From an uncultured Lachnospiraceae bacterium (GTDB taxonomy: Bacteria; Bacillota; Clostridia; Lachnospirales; Lachnospiraceae), in contig CACYWQ010000017.1 of assembly GCA_902778165.1 (NCBI GenBank), positions 1 to 41,328 of the forward strand: DNA of 41,328 nucleotides, in the 5' to 3' direction. Made by a program: the position numbers and the translations under genes. Below the pieces are notes generated by a model that saw only the letters and a program-made list of their open reading frames with translations, was not told the origin of the DNA and made no database searches. Below, in pieces: positions 1 through 7,832 of this stretch (position 1 is its first letter; each line of letters begins with the position of its first letter).

Positions 1-367
1 CAAAACCGGTTGTGATACCGCTTGTCAGATACTCAAGTATCGCAAGCTTAGTCAACCAATAACAGTCTTCCCCTGTCATCTTGGCTTCTCTGGGGAATAT
101 CTCATTGTTAAGCCAGTCCTGAAGATTCAGATCATCCGCCAATGATCTGAAAGCCGTCATTCCCGAATGGGTATGACAGTCCTTAAGTCCGGGCATAAGA
201 ACGTTACCCTCACAGTCTATCTCCTTATCAAAGTTCAAACCTTTGGGGGCTTCATCCGCTGTACCGACGAAACTTATCTCATTGCCGTCTACATGGACCT
301 CTCCTTCAAAAATCTCCTCTCCTTCCGCCATGGTAAGGATCTTTGCATTGTATAATCTTGTCTTCAA
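1..367 (-). CDS. Amidohydrolase, MTA/SAH (nucleoside) deaminase type, partial: N-terminal part only
   Basis: The gene runs off the low-coordinate edge, so only about 122 N-terminal residues are visible. Translation starts at a TTG (365-367) six bases after a GGAGG site; no ATG fits. The protein begins with a small beta-sandwich stretch (LKTRLYNAKILTMAEGEE) typical of metal-dependent amidohydrolases, followed by PGLKDCHTHSGM, whose HTH supplies the first two metal ligands. The next part (LADDLNLQDWLNNEIFPRE, then a helix ending in SGITT) matches the 5'-methylthioadenosine/S-adenosylhomocysteine deaminase and SsnA branch. Family members deaminate MTA, SAH or adenosine to the inosine form. A purine nucleoside phosphorylase gene lies 71 bases upstream on the same strand, which fits a two-step purine nucleoside salvage path. 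The exact substrate cannot be decided from this fragment; a guanine or chlorohydrolase-type substrate is the main alternative. Confidence 0.8.
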   Translation of the reverse strand, partial: MKTRLYNAKILTMAEGEEIFEGEVHVDGNEISFVGTADEAPKGLNFDKEIDCEGNVLMPGLKDCHTHSGMTAFRSLADDLNLQDWLNNEIFPREAKMTGEDCYWLTKLAILEYLTSGITTGF

Positions 368-438
368 CTTATTCCTCCTATGTACTAAGGTCTGCAGTTA
401 CATCCCAAATACATACCTGTTAATAGTCTTAATTAATC

Positions 439-1260
439 TCAGAACTTCTTAACCGACTCAGTAAGAAGTTTCTTAAATTTAGGTGCCGCCTCATTGGCAG
501 CTGCCTGAACCTCATCATGTGTAAGCGGGTTGGCTGTCATACCCGCAGCCAGGTTACATACGCATGATATTCCGCATATCTTCATTCCCATATGATTAGC
601 GGCTATTGCCTCAACAACAGTCGACATACCTACCGCATCAACACCAAGGGTTCTTAACATTCTGATCTCAGCAGGTGATTCGAAACTTGGTCCCGTAAGC
701 TGTGCATACACGCCTTCCTTAAGCACTATGCCTTCATCCTTGGCAGTCTGTCTTATGATATCCTGAAGATCAAGATCATATACGTGAGACATATCAGGGA
801 ATCTGGTTCCCAGTTCATCTATATTGGGTCCGATAAGCGGATTAGGTGCGAAACAGCTTATATGATCTGTTATAAGCATAAATGTTCCGGCGGAGAAATC
901 TGAATTAAGTCCGCCACTTGCATTGGTTAAGAAGAGCACTTCAGCACCAAGCATCTTCATAAGTCTTGCGGGAAGCACAACATCTGAAATGGGATAACCC
1001 TCATAGTAATGAACTCTTCCCTTCATGCATACTACAGGTACCTCACCCACGTATCCGAAGATGAACTTGCCTGCATGACCGGGAACCGTAGATATGGGGA
1101 ATCCCTCGATATCGTGATAATCTATCTCACATTCAACCTTGATATCATTGGCATAATCACCAAGTCCGGAACCCAATACAATAGCCACCTTGGGAACGAA
1201 ATCCGTCTTGGCCCTGACACTTTTAACACAGTTGGTAAGCTTGTCATATATAGCGCTCAT
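439..1260 (-). CDS. punA: Purine nucleoside phosphorylase (type I, trimeric family)
   Basis: This 273-residue protein has the normal length of trimeric purine nucleoside phosphorylases, which split (deoxy)inosine or guanosine with phosphate into the base and (deoxy)ribose 1-phosphate in the cytoplasm. Visible family blocks are VLGSGLGDYAND near the N-terminus (phosphate-binding loop), TVPGHAGKF, GRVHYYEGY, LTNASGGLN, LTGPSFESPAEIRM (the Glu after PA corresponds to the base-contacting Glu), DAVGMSTVVEAIAA, and CVCNLAAGM, whose Asn aligns with the purine-binding Asn. The start ATG follows GGAGG by six bases. It has its own putative promoter at 1306-1334 and is followed by the MTA/SAH-deaminase-like gene, suggesting coupled purine salvage. 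The family is clear; the preferred nucleoside is not. The gene is called deoD or pupG in some organisms. Confidence 0.93.
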   Translation of the reverse strand: MSAIYDKLTNCVKSVRAKTDFVPKVAIVLGSGLGDYANDIKVECEIDYHDIEGFPISTVPGHAGKFIFGYVGEVPVVCMKGRVHYYEGYPISDVVLPARLMKMLGAEVLFLTNASGGLNSDFSAGTFMLITDHISCFAPNPLIGPNIDELGTRFPDMSHVYDLDLQDIIRQTAKDEGIVLKEGVYAQLTGPSFESPAEIRMLRTLGVDAVGMSTVVEAIAANHMGMKICGISCVCNLAAGMTANPLTHDEVQAAANEAAPKFKKLLTESVKKF

Positions 1261-1305
1261 AAATAACCTCCGTAAGACATTTTGTTAAGCTTCATAATCC
1301 AATTA

Positions 1306-1334
1306 AGTATAGCAAATAACCCCGACTTTTTCCA
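1306..1334 (-). promoter_or_regulatory. Putative sigma-A promoter of the purine nucleoside phosphorylase gene
   Basis: On the minus strand TGGAAA (1329-1334) and TATACT (1306-1311) are separated by 17 bases. The -10 element is good and the -35 poor. The -35 lies within the loop and 3' arm of the hairpin that ends the gene behind it, so terminator and promoter overlap. The transcript would start near 1299, about 40 bases before the ATG. Confidence 0.5.
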
Positions 1335-1343
1335 GTCGGGGTT
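1318..1343 (-). terminator. Rho-independent terminator after the DUF3048 lipoprotein gene
   Basis: A perfect 10-bp inverted repeat (AACCCCGACT / AGTCGGGGTT) with a 6-base loop lies 40 bases past the stop codon at 1384. The tail on the minus strand is T-rich but interrupted (ATTTGCTATACTT), so efficiency may be moderate. Confidence 0.75.
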
Positions 1344-1383
1344 ATAATAAAAACGTTGTATTTTCTAGGACTTTTGGCCTATT

Positions 1384-2487
1384 TTACTTAAGTGTTACAT
1401 CACTCCAGAACTCTGAAGGAACGATAGCGATGTATGTCTTACCTGCGTTAAGAGTTATCTCTTCGTCATTCTCAAGATAGTAGTGAGTGATTGCATTCTC
1501 ACCGGGCTTATCCCACTTAATCTTAACAGCCTTACCGTTTGTGATGAATAAGCCTTCACCCTTGGCTGTAGGTATCTCATAAGCACAGTATCCGTTCTTA
1601 TCAAGCTGGCAGAGCTCTGCTGACATAAGAATGAGGTTCTTAAATGTAAGAGGCTCACCTGTCTTACCGTCATCATGTGACTTACCGTACTCATAGTATG
1701 TATATAAGCCTGTGCTTGAATCATACTTAAGCTCTGACTTATTGTGCTTGAAAGGTACGCTTAAGTTAACGTCCGTAGCCTCTTCACCCTCAAGTTCGAT
1801 AGGTTTTGACTCGGTAGAGAACTTGAAATGAGGTCCCTCATAGTATTCATCATACTCAGTAGAGTAAGAAGACTTCTCAAATGCCTTCTCAAGGTCGCCT
1901 TTAACGATGTACTCTGTAAACTCTCTTGCCTTACCGTTGTTGACACGTGAGAATATGCCTGAGAAATGCTGTGCATAGTCACGAGCCATATATGTATCGA
2001 TGTAGAAAGGACCACCATCATGACACATAACCGCATTGTACTCACCTGCCACCCAGATATGTGTGGGACGAATACTTCTGATTGATCCTAACTGCTCAAT
2101 ATTACCCCAATCCTTATAGATAACCATAAGTCTTGTTACACGGTCATTAGCTGTAGAGTTAACCATCTCGTATATGATGTCTGCAGTGTTAAGTCCGAAA
2201 TGAGGAAGTGCCTTGCTCTCATTATCAACCATTGCAGCGATGGGCTTCTGCTTGGCTATAGCCTCATCTATCGCAAGACCTGTAAGTTCTGACCATACCA
2301 TTCCCTCCGGAGGAGTATCCGAAGGCTCTTCAGCCTCTTCTGTTGACTCTGCAACAGGCTCTTCAATCGGAATAATCTCAGCAGTAACAGGCTGCTCTGC
2401 TGATGCCTCTTTCTCCTTGTTGCCACATGCTGCGAATACCACGCATGTACTTAAACAGAGCATTGCGATTAACAATTTCTTCTTCAT
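1384..2487 (-). CDS. DUF3048 (YerB-like) lipoprotein
   Basis: The protein is exported and lipid-anchored: from the chosen start it reads MKKKLLIAMLCL, a hydrophobic stretch and the lipobox FAAC. A Glu/Pro/Ser-rich linker of about 45 residues follows, then the DUF3048 domain (IAAMVDNESKALPHFGL, ADIIYEMVN, LGSIRSIRPTHIWVAGEY, CHDGGP), as in B. subtilis YerB. The C-terminal third (SELKYDSSTGLYTYYEYG onwards) is the usual second domain of this family. The function of the family is not established. A frame-wise longer start exists at 2508, but the inner ATG at 2485-2487 gives a canonical lipoprotein signal and has AAAGGA upstream, though at a wide spacing. A sigma-A promoter precedes it and a terminator follows, so it looks monocistronic. 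Confidence 0.85.
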   Translation of the reverse strand: MKKKLLIAMLCLSTCVVFAACGNKEKEASAEQPVTAEIIPIEEPVAESTEEAEEPSDTPPEGMVWSELTGLAIDEAIAKQKPIAAMVDNESKALPHFGLNTADIIYEMVNSTANDRVTRLMVIYKDWGNIEQLGSIRSIRPTHIWVAGEYNAVMCHDGGPFYIDTYMARDYAQHFSGIFSRVNNGKAREFTEYIVKGDLEKAFEKSSYSTEYDEYYEGPHFKFSTESKPIELEGEEATDVNLSVPFKHNKSELKYDSSTGLYTYYEYGKSHDDGKTGEPLTFKNLILMSAELCQLDKNGYCAYEIPTAKGEGLFITNGKAVKIKWDKPGENAITHYYLENDEEITLNAGKTYIAIVPSEFWSDVTLK

Positions 2488-2530
2488 AATATTAATCATT
2501 CCTTTCATAAATTCCCATAAAACCCTGTAT

Positions 2531-2559
2531 AGTATATCGGAAAGTCTCTACTAATTCAA
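2531..2559 (-). promoter_or_regulatory. Sigma-A promoter of the DUF3048 lipoprotein gene
   Basis: TTGAAT (2554-2559) and TATACT (2531-2536) on the minus strand, 17 bases apart. It lies just after the tyrS stop codon (2567), so the lipoprotein gene can be transcribed independently of tyrS. Confidence 0.7.
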
Positions 2560-2566
2560 GTATTAT

Positions 2567-3787
2567 TTAATACTTAATTCTCTTGTAGTTCTTCTTGCCT
2601 CGACGCACTACAATTCCGTCCCCCGACAGGTCTTCCGGTGCATACAGAGTTCTGATATCCGTAATCTTGACATCATCAACCGAAACACCGCCCTGCTCTA
2701 CCGCTCGTCTTGCATCACTTCTTGAAGGAGTAAGTCCCGATACGGTAAGAATACCGAGTATATCTATCTTACCGTCTCTTAAATCACCTTCAGTGATTGT
2801 GACTGTGGGCATCTCAAGAGTACCTTCACCTGAGAATAACGCCTTGGCTGACTCTTCCGCTTTCTTAGCTTCCTCCTCACCATGAACAAGCTTGGTAAGT
2901 TCATAAGCCAATATTTCTTTAGCCTTGTTAAGTTCTGCGCCTTCCCACTTATCCATCTCATCTATCTGCTCAAGAGGAAGGAAAGTAAGCATTCTTATGC
3001 ACTTAAGAACATCGGCATCTGATACATTTCTCCAATACTGGTAGAAATCAAAAGGAGAAGTCTTATTAGGATCAAGCCATACCGCACCCTTGGATGTCTT
3101 ACCCATCTTCTTACCTTCCGAATTAAGTAAGAGTGTGATGGTCATAGCATATGCATCCTTACCGGTCTTCTTACGTATAAGCTCGGTACCGCCTAACATA
3201 TTCGACCACTGATCGTCTCCGCCGAACTGCATATTGCATCCGTAGTGCTCATTAAGATAGAAGAAGTCATATGACTGCATTATCATATAGTTAAATTCAA
3301 GGAAACTTAATCCCTTCTCCATTCTGTTCTTATAGCACTCGGCACGAAGCATGTTATTAACCGAGAAGCATGCTCCGACGTCTCTTAACAGATTAATGTA
3401 ATTAAGCTTAAGAAGCCAATCGGCATTATTGACCATTATTGCCTTATCATCGCCGAACTCAATGAATCTCTCCATCTGCTTCTTGAAACAATCGCAGTTA
3501 TGCTGGATCATCTCCGGAGTCATCATGGTACGCATGTCAGATCTTCCGGAAGGATCACCTATATATCCGGTTCCACCTCCGATAAGCACAACGGGCTTAT
3601 TACCTGCCATCTGAAGTCTCTTCATAAGACAGAGTGCCATGAAATGACCTACATGAAGGGAATCCGCCGTAGGATCGAAGCCGATATAGAATCTTGCTCC
3701 ACCGGAATTAATAAGATCTCTTATCTCTTTCTCATCGGTTACCTGAGCTATAAGTCCTCTTGCAACCAACTCTTCGTAAATTTCCAT
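2567..3787 (-). CDS. tyrS: Tyrosyl-tRNA synthetase
   Basis: This 406-residue class I aminoacyl-tRNA synthetase charges tRNA-Tyr with tyrosine. The HIGH-type motif is HVGHF at residues 45-49, in DPTADSLHVGHFMAL. GGDDQWSNM near residue 190 is the Tyr-binding segment, and the KMSKS-type loop is KMGKT at 227-231. Residues from about 330 to the end (SDARRAVEQGGVSVDDVKI) form the RNA-binding S4-like domain. Length and order match bacterial TyrRS. The gene has its own sigma-A promoter and a leader of about 50 bases after the predicted start site. That is too short for the T-box leader often found upstream of tyrS in Firmicutes. Confidence 0.97.
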   Translation of the reverse strand: MEIYEELVARGLIAQVTDEKEIRDLINSGGARFYIGFDPTADSLHVGHFMALCLMKRLQMAGNKPVVLIGGGTGYIGDPSGRSDMRTMMTPEMIQHNCDCFKKQMERFIEFGDDKAIMVNNADWLLKLNYINLLRDVGACFSVNNMLRAECYKNRMEKGLSFLEFNYMIMQSYDFFYLNEHYGCNMQFGGDDQWSNMLGGTELIRKKTGKDAYAMTITLLLNSEGKKMGKTSKGAVWLDPNKTSPFDFYQYWRNVSDADVLKCIRMLTFLPLEQIDEMDKWEGAELNKAKEILAYELTKLVHGEEEAKKAEESAKALFSGEGTLEMPTVTITEGDLRDGKIDILGILTVSGLTPSRSDARRAVEQGGVSVDDVKITDIRTLYAPEDLSGDGIVVRRGKKNYKRIKY

Positions 3788-3846
3788 TGTATCAGTTCTC
3801 CATTCTACTAGTTACATCTGCACAGATGTCTGCAGATTCATGCCTC

Positions 3847-3875
3847 ATTCTAGTCAATGACGTGACATTTGTCAA
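3847..3875 (-). promoter_or_regulatory. Sigma-A promoter of tyrS
   Basis: On the minus strand TTGACA (3870-3875) and TAGAAT (3847-3852) are 17 bases apart, close to consensus. The leader that follows contains a small inverted repeat (ATCTGCA / TGCAGAT) before the ribosome binding site. No T-box is present. Confidence 0.8.
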
Positions 3876-3881
3876 CAAATC

Positions 3882-4997
3882 TTATTTGCCTATTATCTTC
3901 TTAAGCACGGGTACCTTAGCTATGGCAAATGATAATGCAACTGAGACTGCGGCGATCGCAATTGCCTCTATGCTCGCCCTAAGATCATTAGGATTAAGCG
4001 GATCCGTATATATTCGCAGTACAAGCAATATAAGATATCCGCTTATTATATATACGCCCAGGCTGTACCTTCCGAATAATGTAAGCACCGGGAATGAATA
4101 TCCCTTAATCAGCCATGTGACTATGTCACATATCGAAATCGCGCATATGCTTCCGATCAAGCCGATCATGAATCTGTATATATCTCTTATAAGCTGTACA
4201 TACCATATACCCTTGGTGATCCTGTAACCGCTTACATATACGAATGAATCTCTGTTATAGAAGATAAATAATAGCGCAAATACCGCGATTAATACTATCG
4301 CGCATATCCATTTCTTCTGCTCATACATATAGGATAACTTATCGATAACACCGGTATGATCTCCATCTTCCCTGTCAGCCTTCTGACTCATGTAAGATGC
4401 ATAATAGAAAGCTATAACATAATACGGCAGAAGGAATTTGTATGCCTGCATATTCATTCCGTCAGGGACAAATAACGAAAGGGCAAAAATCACTATATAT
4501 ACAAGAAGTGAATCCTTAAGATAATAATGGACAAACCACACAATGACAAAGCATATTATCATCGCCCACAAAAACCAGTGATTGGTAATTATTGCAAGAC
4601 ACAGATTAACTATTAACTTAATTCCTCCTTCATTCGGAACACCCGCCTTATTAAGAAGGATCAGGTTACGAATGAATTCACAGACAGTCCAGAATACGAT
4701 AGGTATCAACAACGTTATAACTCTTCTTAGTAGTAAGCTTCTTCTGTCCTTATCGGTACGGGCTTTTAAGACCGATACATATGCATAGTAACCGGCAATA
4801 AGTGCAAACAAAGGCATATGGAAACTGTATATCAACTGGTATAGTCTGTCATCAAAATACATCATCTCAGCACTGAATGCAGCTCCGTTCCCTTCCTGTA
4901 TACAATGGCCCCATACCACCAGAATAACGGCCAGTCCCCTGACCATATCCGTAAGTATGTTTCTTTTGGTTTTCTCCGTGATATTTATATCCGACAT
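3882..4997 (-). CDS. Membrane acyltransferase (acyltransferase 3 family)
   Basis: The protein has 371 residues and about ten hydrophobic segments. It opens with DMVRGLAVILVVWGHCI, the diagnostic first helix of acyltransferase family 3, whose His is the likely catalytic residue, and continues with YSFHMPLFALIAGYYAY, the second conserved block. Members transfer acetyl or other acyl groups to sugars, polysaccharides, peptidoglycan or lipids at the membrane. The substrate cannot be told from sequence and no polysaccharide cluster surrounds the gene. A weak ribosome binding site (GCGGGAAATAATAAC) precedes the ATG. A 50-bp inverted repeat separates it from the purine permease gene upstream; the tyrS promoter begins only a few bases past its stop. 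Confidence 0.88.
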   Translation of the reverse strand: MSDINITEKTKRNILTDMVRGLAVILVVWGHCIQEGNGAAFSAEMMYFDDRLYQLIYSFHMPLFALIAGYYAYVSVLKARTDKDRRSLLLRRVITLLIPIVFWTVCEFIRNLILLNKAGVPNEGGIKLIVNLCLAIITNHWFLWAMIICFVIVWFVHYYLKDSLLVYIVIFALSLFVPDGMNMQAYKFLLPYYVIAFYYASYMSQKADREDGDHTGVIDKLSYMYEQKKWICAIVLIAVFALLFIFYNRDSFVYVSGYRITKGIWYVQLIRDIYRFMIGLIGSICAISICDIVTWLIKGYSFPVLTLFGRYSLGVYIISGYLILLVLRIYTDPLNPNDLRASIEAIAIAAVSVALSFAIAKVPVLKKIIGK

Positions 4998-5029
4998 GTT
5001 ATTATTTCCCGCGGCACAATCATCCGATT

Positions 5030-5079
5030 CTTATACAGTAAGACCCGGTATAACATACCGGGCCTTATTACCGTATAAG
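5030..5079. repeat. Long imperfect inverted repeat (50 bp) between the purine permease and acyltransferase genes
   Basis: The outer arms CTTATAC / GTATAAG and the inner arms around CCCGGTAT / ATACCGGG can fold into a nearly continuous stem of about 23 bp, including a few G-U pairs, with a 3-base loop. Neither strand has a clean T-tract after it. It may therefore be a weak terminator, an RNA-processing or stabilising hairpin behind the permease gene, or a short dispersed palindromic element. Confidence 0.65.
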
Positions 5080-5099
5080 TTCTTAGTAACTTCTTAATC

Positions 5100-6440
5100 T
5101 TATAAGAATACGTACTTAAGTACAAACAGAACTGCAAGAACATACATAAGAGGGCTGACCTTCTTAGCCTTGCCTGCACATGCGTTGATTACTACATAAG
5201 AGATGATACCTACTGCGATACCGTCTGAGATGCTGTAAAGAAGGGGCATAGCAACTAGTGCAAGATAAGCGGGAACTGCCTCTGTAAGATCCTTGAAATC
5301 GATATCAACAACTGCTGTGATCATAAGGAATCCTACGAAGATAAGAGCAGGAGCTGTTGCAAATCCGGGGATTGCAATAAACAGCGGTGATAAGAAGATT
5401 GCAAGTAAGAACATAAGGCCTGTAACGATAGATGCAAGACCTGTTCTACCACCTTCAGATACACCTGCTGAGCTCTCTACGAATGTTGTGGTTGTAGAAG
5501 TACCGAGTACGGCACCTGCACTTGTAGCGATAGCATCTGCAAGGAGTGCTTCCTTAATCTTGGGAAGCTTACCGTCCTTATCAAGCATATCTGCCTTATT
5601 GGCACATCCGATAAGTGTTCCTATTGTATCGAAGACATCAACGAAGAGGAATGAGAACATGATTACAATGAAATCAAGTACTCTGAAGTTCTCAAATGCC
5701 GCACCGTTGAAGCACTGGCCGAATGTAAGGCCAAGCGCACCGAGGTCAAAGTTGCTCCAGTGAGGAAGAACTGACATACCGGTATATAAGCCGGTGAGTT
5801 CACAGATGATACCGAGTATCCATGTAACGATAACACCGATAAGGATAGAACCCTTAACCTGCTTATAATGAAGTACTGCTATGATGAGCGTACCGATTAT
5901 TGCAAGAAGTGCACAGATACCTACGTTGGTAAAATCTTCCTTGAAGTTGACAATAGTAACGAGTGTTGCATCGCTGTTAACAACGATTGAACCGTTCTCG
6001 AAACCGATGAAAGCAACGAATAAGCCGATGCCCACAGATACACCCTTCTTAAGTGTGATAGGAATGGCATTGAATATAGCCTCTCTCACATTAGTAACAG
6101 AAAGGATGATGAAAATAAGACCCTCAACAAATACTGCAAACAATGCAAACTGCCATGAGTAACCCATAGCGCCGCATACGGTGTAAGCGAAGTATGCATT
6201 GAGTCCGAGTCCGGGAGCAAGTGCGAAAGGATAGTTGGCAAGTAATGCCATTGCACATGTTCCGATAAATGCAGCTAAAGCCGTAGCGATCATGATAGCC
6301 TGGGGATCCATTCCTGAAGCAGACAGGATCGACGGATTGACAGCGAGAATATATGCCATCGTCATGAACGTTGTAAGTCCGGCTATGACTTCTGTTTTGA
6401 CATCGGTATTATTCTCTTTTAACTTAAAGAACTTCTCCAT
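5100..6440 (-). CDS. pbuG: NCS2-family purine permease (AzgA/PbuG type: hypoxanthine/guanine)
   Basis: The protein has 446 residues and about 12-14 membrane segments. It starts with the signature of the AzgA branch (TEVIAGLTTFMTMAYILAV, NPSILSASGMD). Other family blocks are NYPFALAPGLGLNAYFAYTV (first re-entrant motif), FLFVDVFDTIGTLIGCA, and TTTFVESSAGVSEGGRTGL, which lies near the substrate site. AzgA/PbuG proteins import hypoxanthine, guanine or adenine by proton symport. That fits the nucleoside phosphorylase and deaminase genes about 4 kb downstream, although it is a separate transcription unit. A strong sigma-A promoter lies upstream. No purine riboswitch, often found before such genes, is seen in the 127-base gap. 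The symbol follows the nearest B. subtilis relatives and is not proof of orthology. Confidence 0.88.
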   Translation of the reverse strand: MEKFFKLKENNTDVKTEVIAGLTTFMTMAYILAVNPSILSASGMDPQAIMIATALAAFIGTCAMALLANYPFALAPGLGLNAYFAYTVCGAMGYSWQFALFAVFVEGLIFIILSVTNVREAIFNAIPITLKKGVSVGIGLFVAFIGFENGSIVVNSDATLVTIVNFKEDFTNVGICALLAIIGTLIIAVLHYKQVKGSILIGVIVTWILGIICELTGLYTGMSVLPHWSNFDLGALGLTFGQCFNGAAFENFRVLDFIVIMFSFLFVDVFDTIGTLIGCANKADMLDKDGKLPKIKEALLADAIATSAGAVLGTSTTTTFVESSAGVSEGGRTGLASIVTGLMFLLAIFLSPLFIAIPGFATAPALIFVGFLMITAVVDIDFKDLTEAVPAYLALVAMPLLYSISDGIAVGIISYVVINACAGKAKKVSPLMYVLAVLFVLKYVFL

Positions 6441-6490
6441 AAATCAGATACCCTCCTTCATATGAGTATGTTTGGTAGAAATACAATCCA

Positions 6491-6519
6491 ATGATAACAA
6501 CACTTAGTGCCGTTGTCAA
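6491..6519 (-). promoter_or_regulatory. Sigma-A promoter of the purine permease gene
   Basis: TTGACA (6514-6519) and TATCAT (6491-6496) on the minus strand, exactly 17 bases apart. GGAGG follows just before the ATG at 6440. The leader of about 45 bases is too short for a purine aptamer. Confidence 0.8.
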
Positions 6520-6567
6520 TAACAAAACACTATATATTGTGCCGTTCTGCGCACCGTTCTATCTGCA

Positions 6568-7770
6568 TCACCTGCCACTCATCAGCGTGGTCATCGCCTC
6601 GTTAAGGCCGCGGACCGTCAGCATATACATCGGGAAAAGCGTCTTTACCGCGGTCTCGGCTTCTCTCCACGGTGCGCGTCCGGGGGCCATCTTCGGATTC
6701 ATCCATACAACCTTTTTGTAATGTCTCTTCAAAAGATTAAGCCACTCCCAGCCCGACAGGCCGCCGTTCGGTCCTCTGTAGTTACCGGTCTCGGAATATA
6801 ATTCTTCGGGAGCCATTGCGGCATCACCGACTATTATTACCTTATAGTCACTGTCCAGATTACGGAACATCCACTCTGTATCTATCCAGTCTCCGTTCTC
6901 ACACTCGGGTGTATTGTATAACTTGGAATATATGCAGTTATGGAAGTAATATACCTTAACATCCTTATAGTGATTGGACTTATTAACCGACTGGAACAGC
7001 TCATTCATAAGGCTGCTGTATGGGATCATTGTTCCGCCACTGTCCATAAGAAGTAACAATTTAACCGTATTCTTACGCGGCTTATCCATCACTATCTCAA
7101 GCATTCCGCCGTTATTGCAGGTCTTATCTATCGTACCGTTAATATCAAGTTCGGTCTTGGGTATATCAAGCTTACTTGAGAACTGACGCAACTTGCGAAG
7201 GGCCTGCATGAACTGCCTGTTATCTATGATCCTGTCATCTCTGAAATCTCTGTATTTCTTCGCACCTATTACGGCAAATGCGGACTGATATCCTGTCTGA
7301 CCGCCTACGCGTACACCGCCGATATTGCCGCCGGTATTACCGAACGAAGTCTTACCCATAGTGCCGATCCAATGAGAACCTCCGTTGTGCTCGCTGTCCT
7401 GATCTCTAAGTCTGTCCTTAAATTTCTGCTCAACATCATCCTTATCGACCTGTATCTCTTCCACACGGTTAAGCCACTGCTTCTCTTCCATGGCAAGCAT
7501 CTCATTCATCTCGGGCTTATCAAGCCATTTAAGCATATTGGCACCCACCTCCGGGTCCCAGGTCTTGCCCTTGAAGTTGCTCTCAAATACCATGTCGAAC
7601 TTGTCGTATTCAGTTTCGGATTTGACCAAGATCATTCTCGCAAGATAATAAAAATCCGTAAGAGAGCTGTTGTGCATACCCTTATCCAGTGCCTCCATAA
7701 GGGTAAGCCACTCTCCTACGGTCACATTAAGACCTGCGTCTCTTAAGTCATAGAAAAACTTGGTAAACAT
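6568..7770 (-). CDS. VWA-domain (CoxE-like) protein, partner of the adjacent MoxR ATPase
   Basis: The protein has 400 residues and no signal peptide or membrane span. The N-terminal 120 residues (LRDAGLNVTVGEWLTLMEAL and a helical region) match the CoxE-like VWA family. A Gly-rich linker (TGGNIGGVRVGGQTG, about 146-160) leads to a von Willebrand A fold from about 232. The metal-site strand is LLLLMDSGGTM with DSGGT at 243-247, where a classic MIDAS reads DxSxS, so metal binding may be altered. Later blocks VYYFHNCIY and KVIIVGDAAM fit the fold. Such proteins work with MoxR AAA+ ATPases as chaperone-like pairs for metal insertion or complex remodelling; the client is unknown. It lies 62 bases after the MoxR gene, last in the gpsA operon. 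No clear terminator was seen after it. Confidence 0.85.
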   Translation of the reverse strand: MFTKFFYDLRDAGLNVTVGEWLTLMEALDKGMHNSSLTDFYYLARMILVKSETEYDKFDMVFESNFKGKTWDPEVGANMLKWLDKPEMNEMLAMEEKQWLNRVEEIQVDKDDVEQKFKDRLRDQDSEHNGGSHWIGTMGKTSFGNTGGNIGGVRVGGQTGYQSAFAVIGAKKYRDFRDDRIIDNRQFMQALRKLRQFSSKLDIPKTELDINGTIDKTCNNGGMLEIVMDKPRKNTVKLLLLMDSGGTMIPYSSLMNELFQSVNKSNHYKDVKVYYFHNCIYSKLYNTPECENGDWIDTEWMFRNLDSDYKVIIVGDAAMAPEELYSETGNYRGPNGGLSGWEWLNLLKRHYKKVVWMNPKMAPGRAPWREAETAVKTLFPMYMLTVRGLNEAMTTLMSGR

Positions 7771-7832
7771 GGGTTATACCTCTCTTAATGCATACAAGTT
7801 CCCATGGCGAACGCCCTATCCCGGTGTCCGTC

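Noticed and set aside
3788-3881. T-box leader upstream of tyrS
   Set aside because: The whole gap is 94 bases and includes a sigma-A promoter, leaving about 50 bases of leader. That is too short, and no T-box sequence or specifier hairpin is present.
6441-6567. Purine riboswitch before the purine permease gene
   Set aside because: The leader after the promoter is only about 45 bases and none of the conserved aptamer loops is present.
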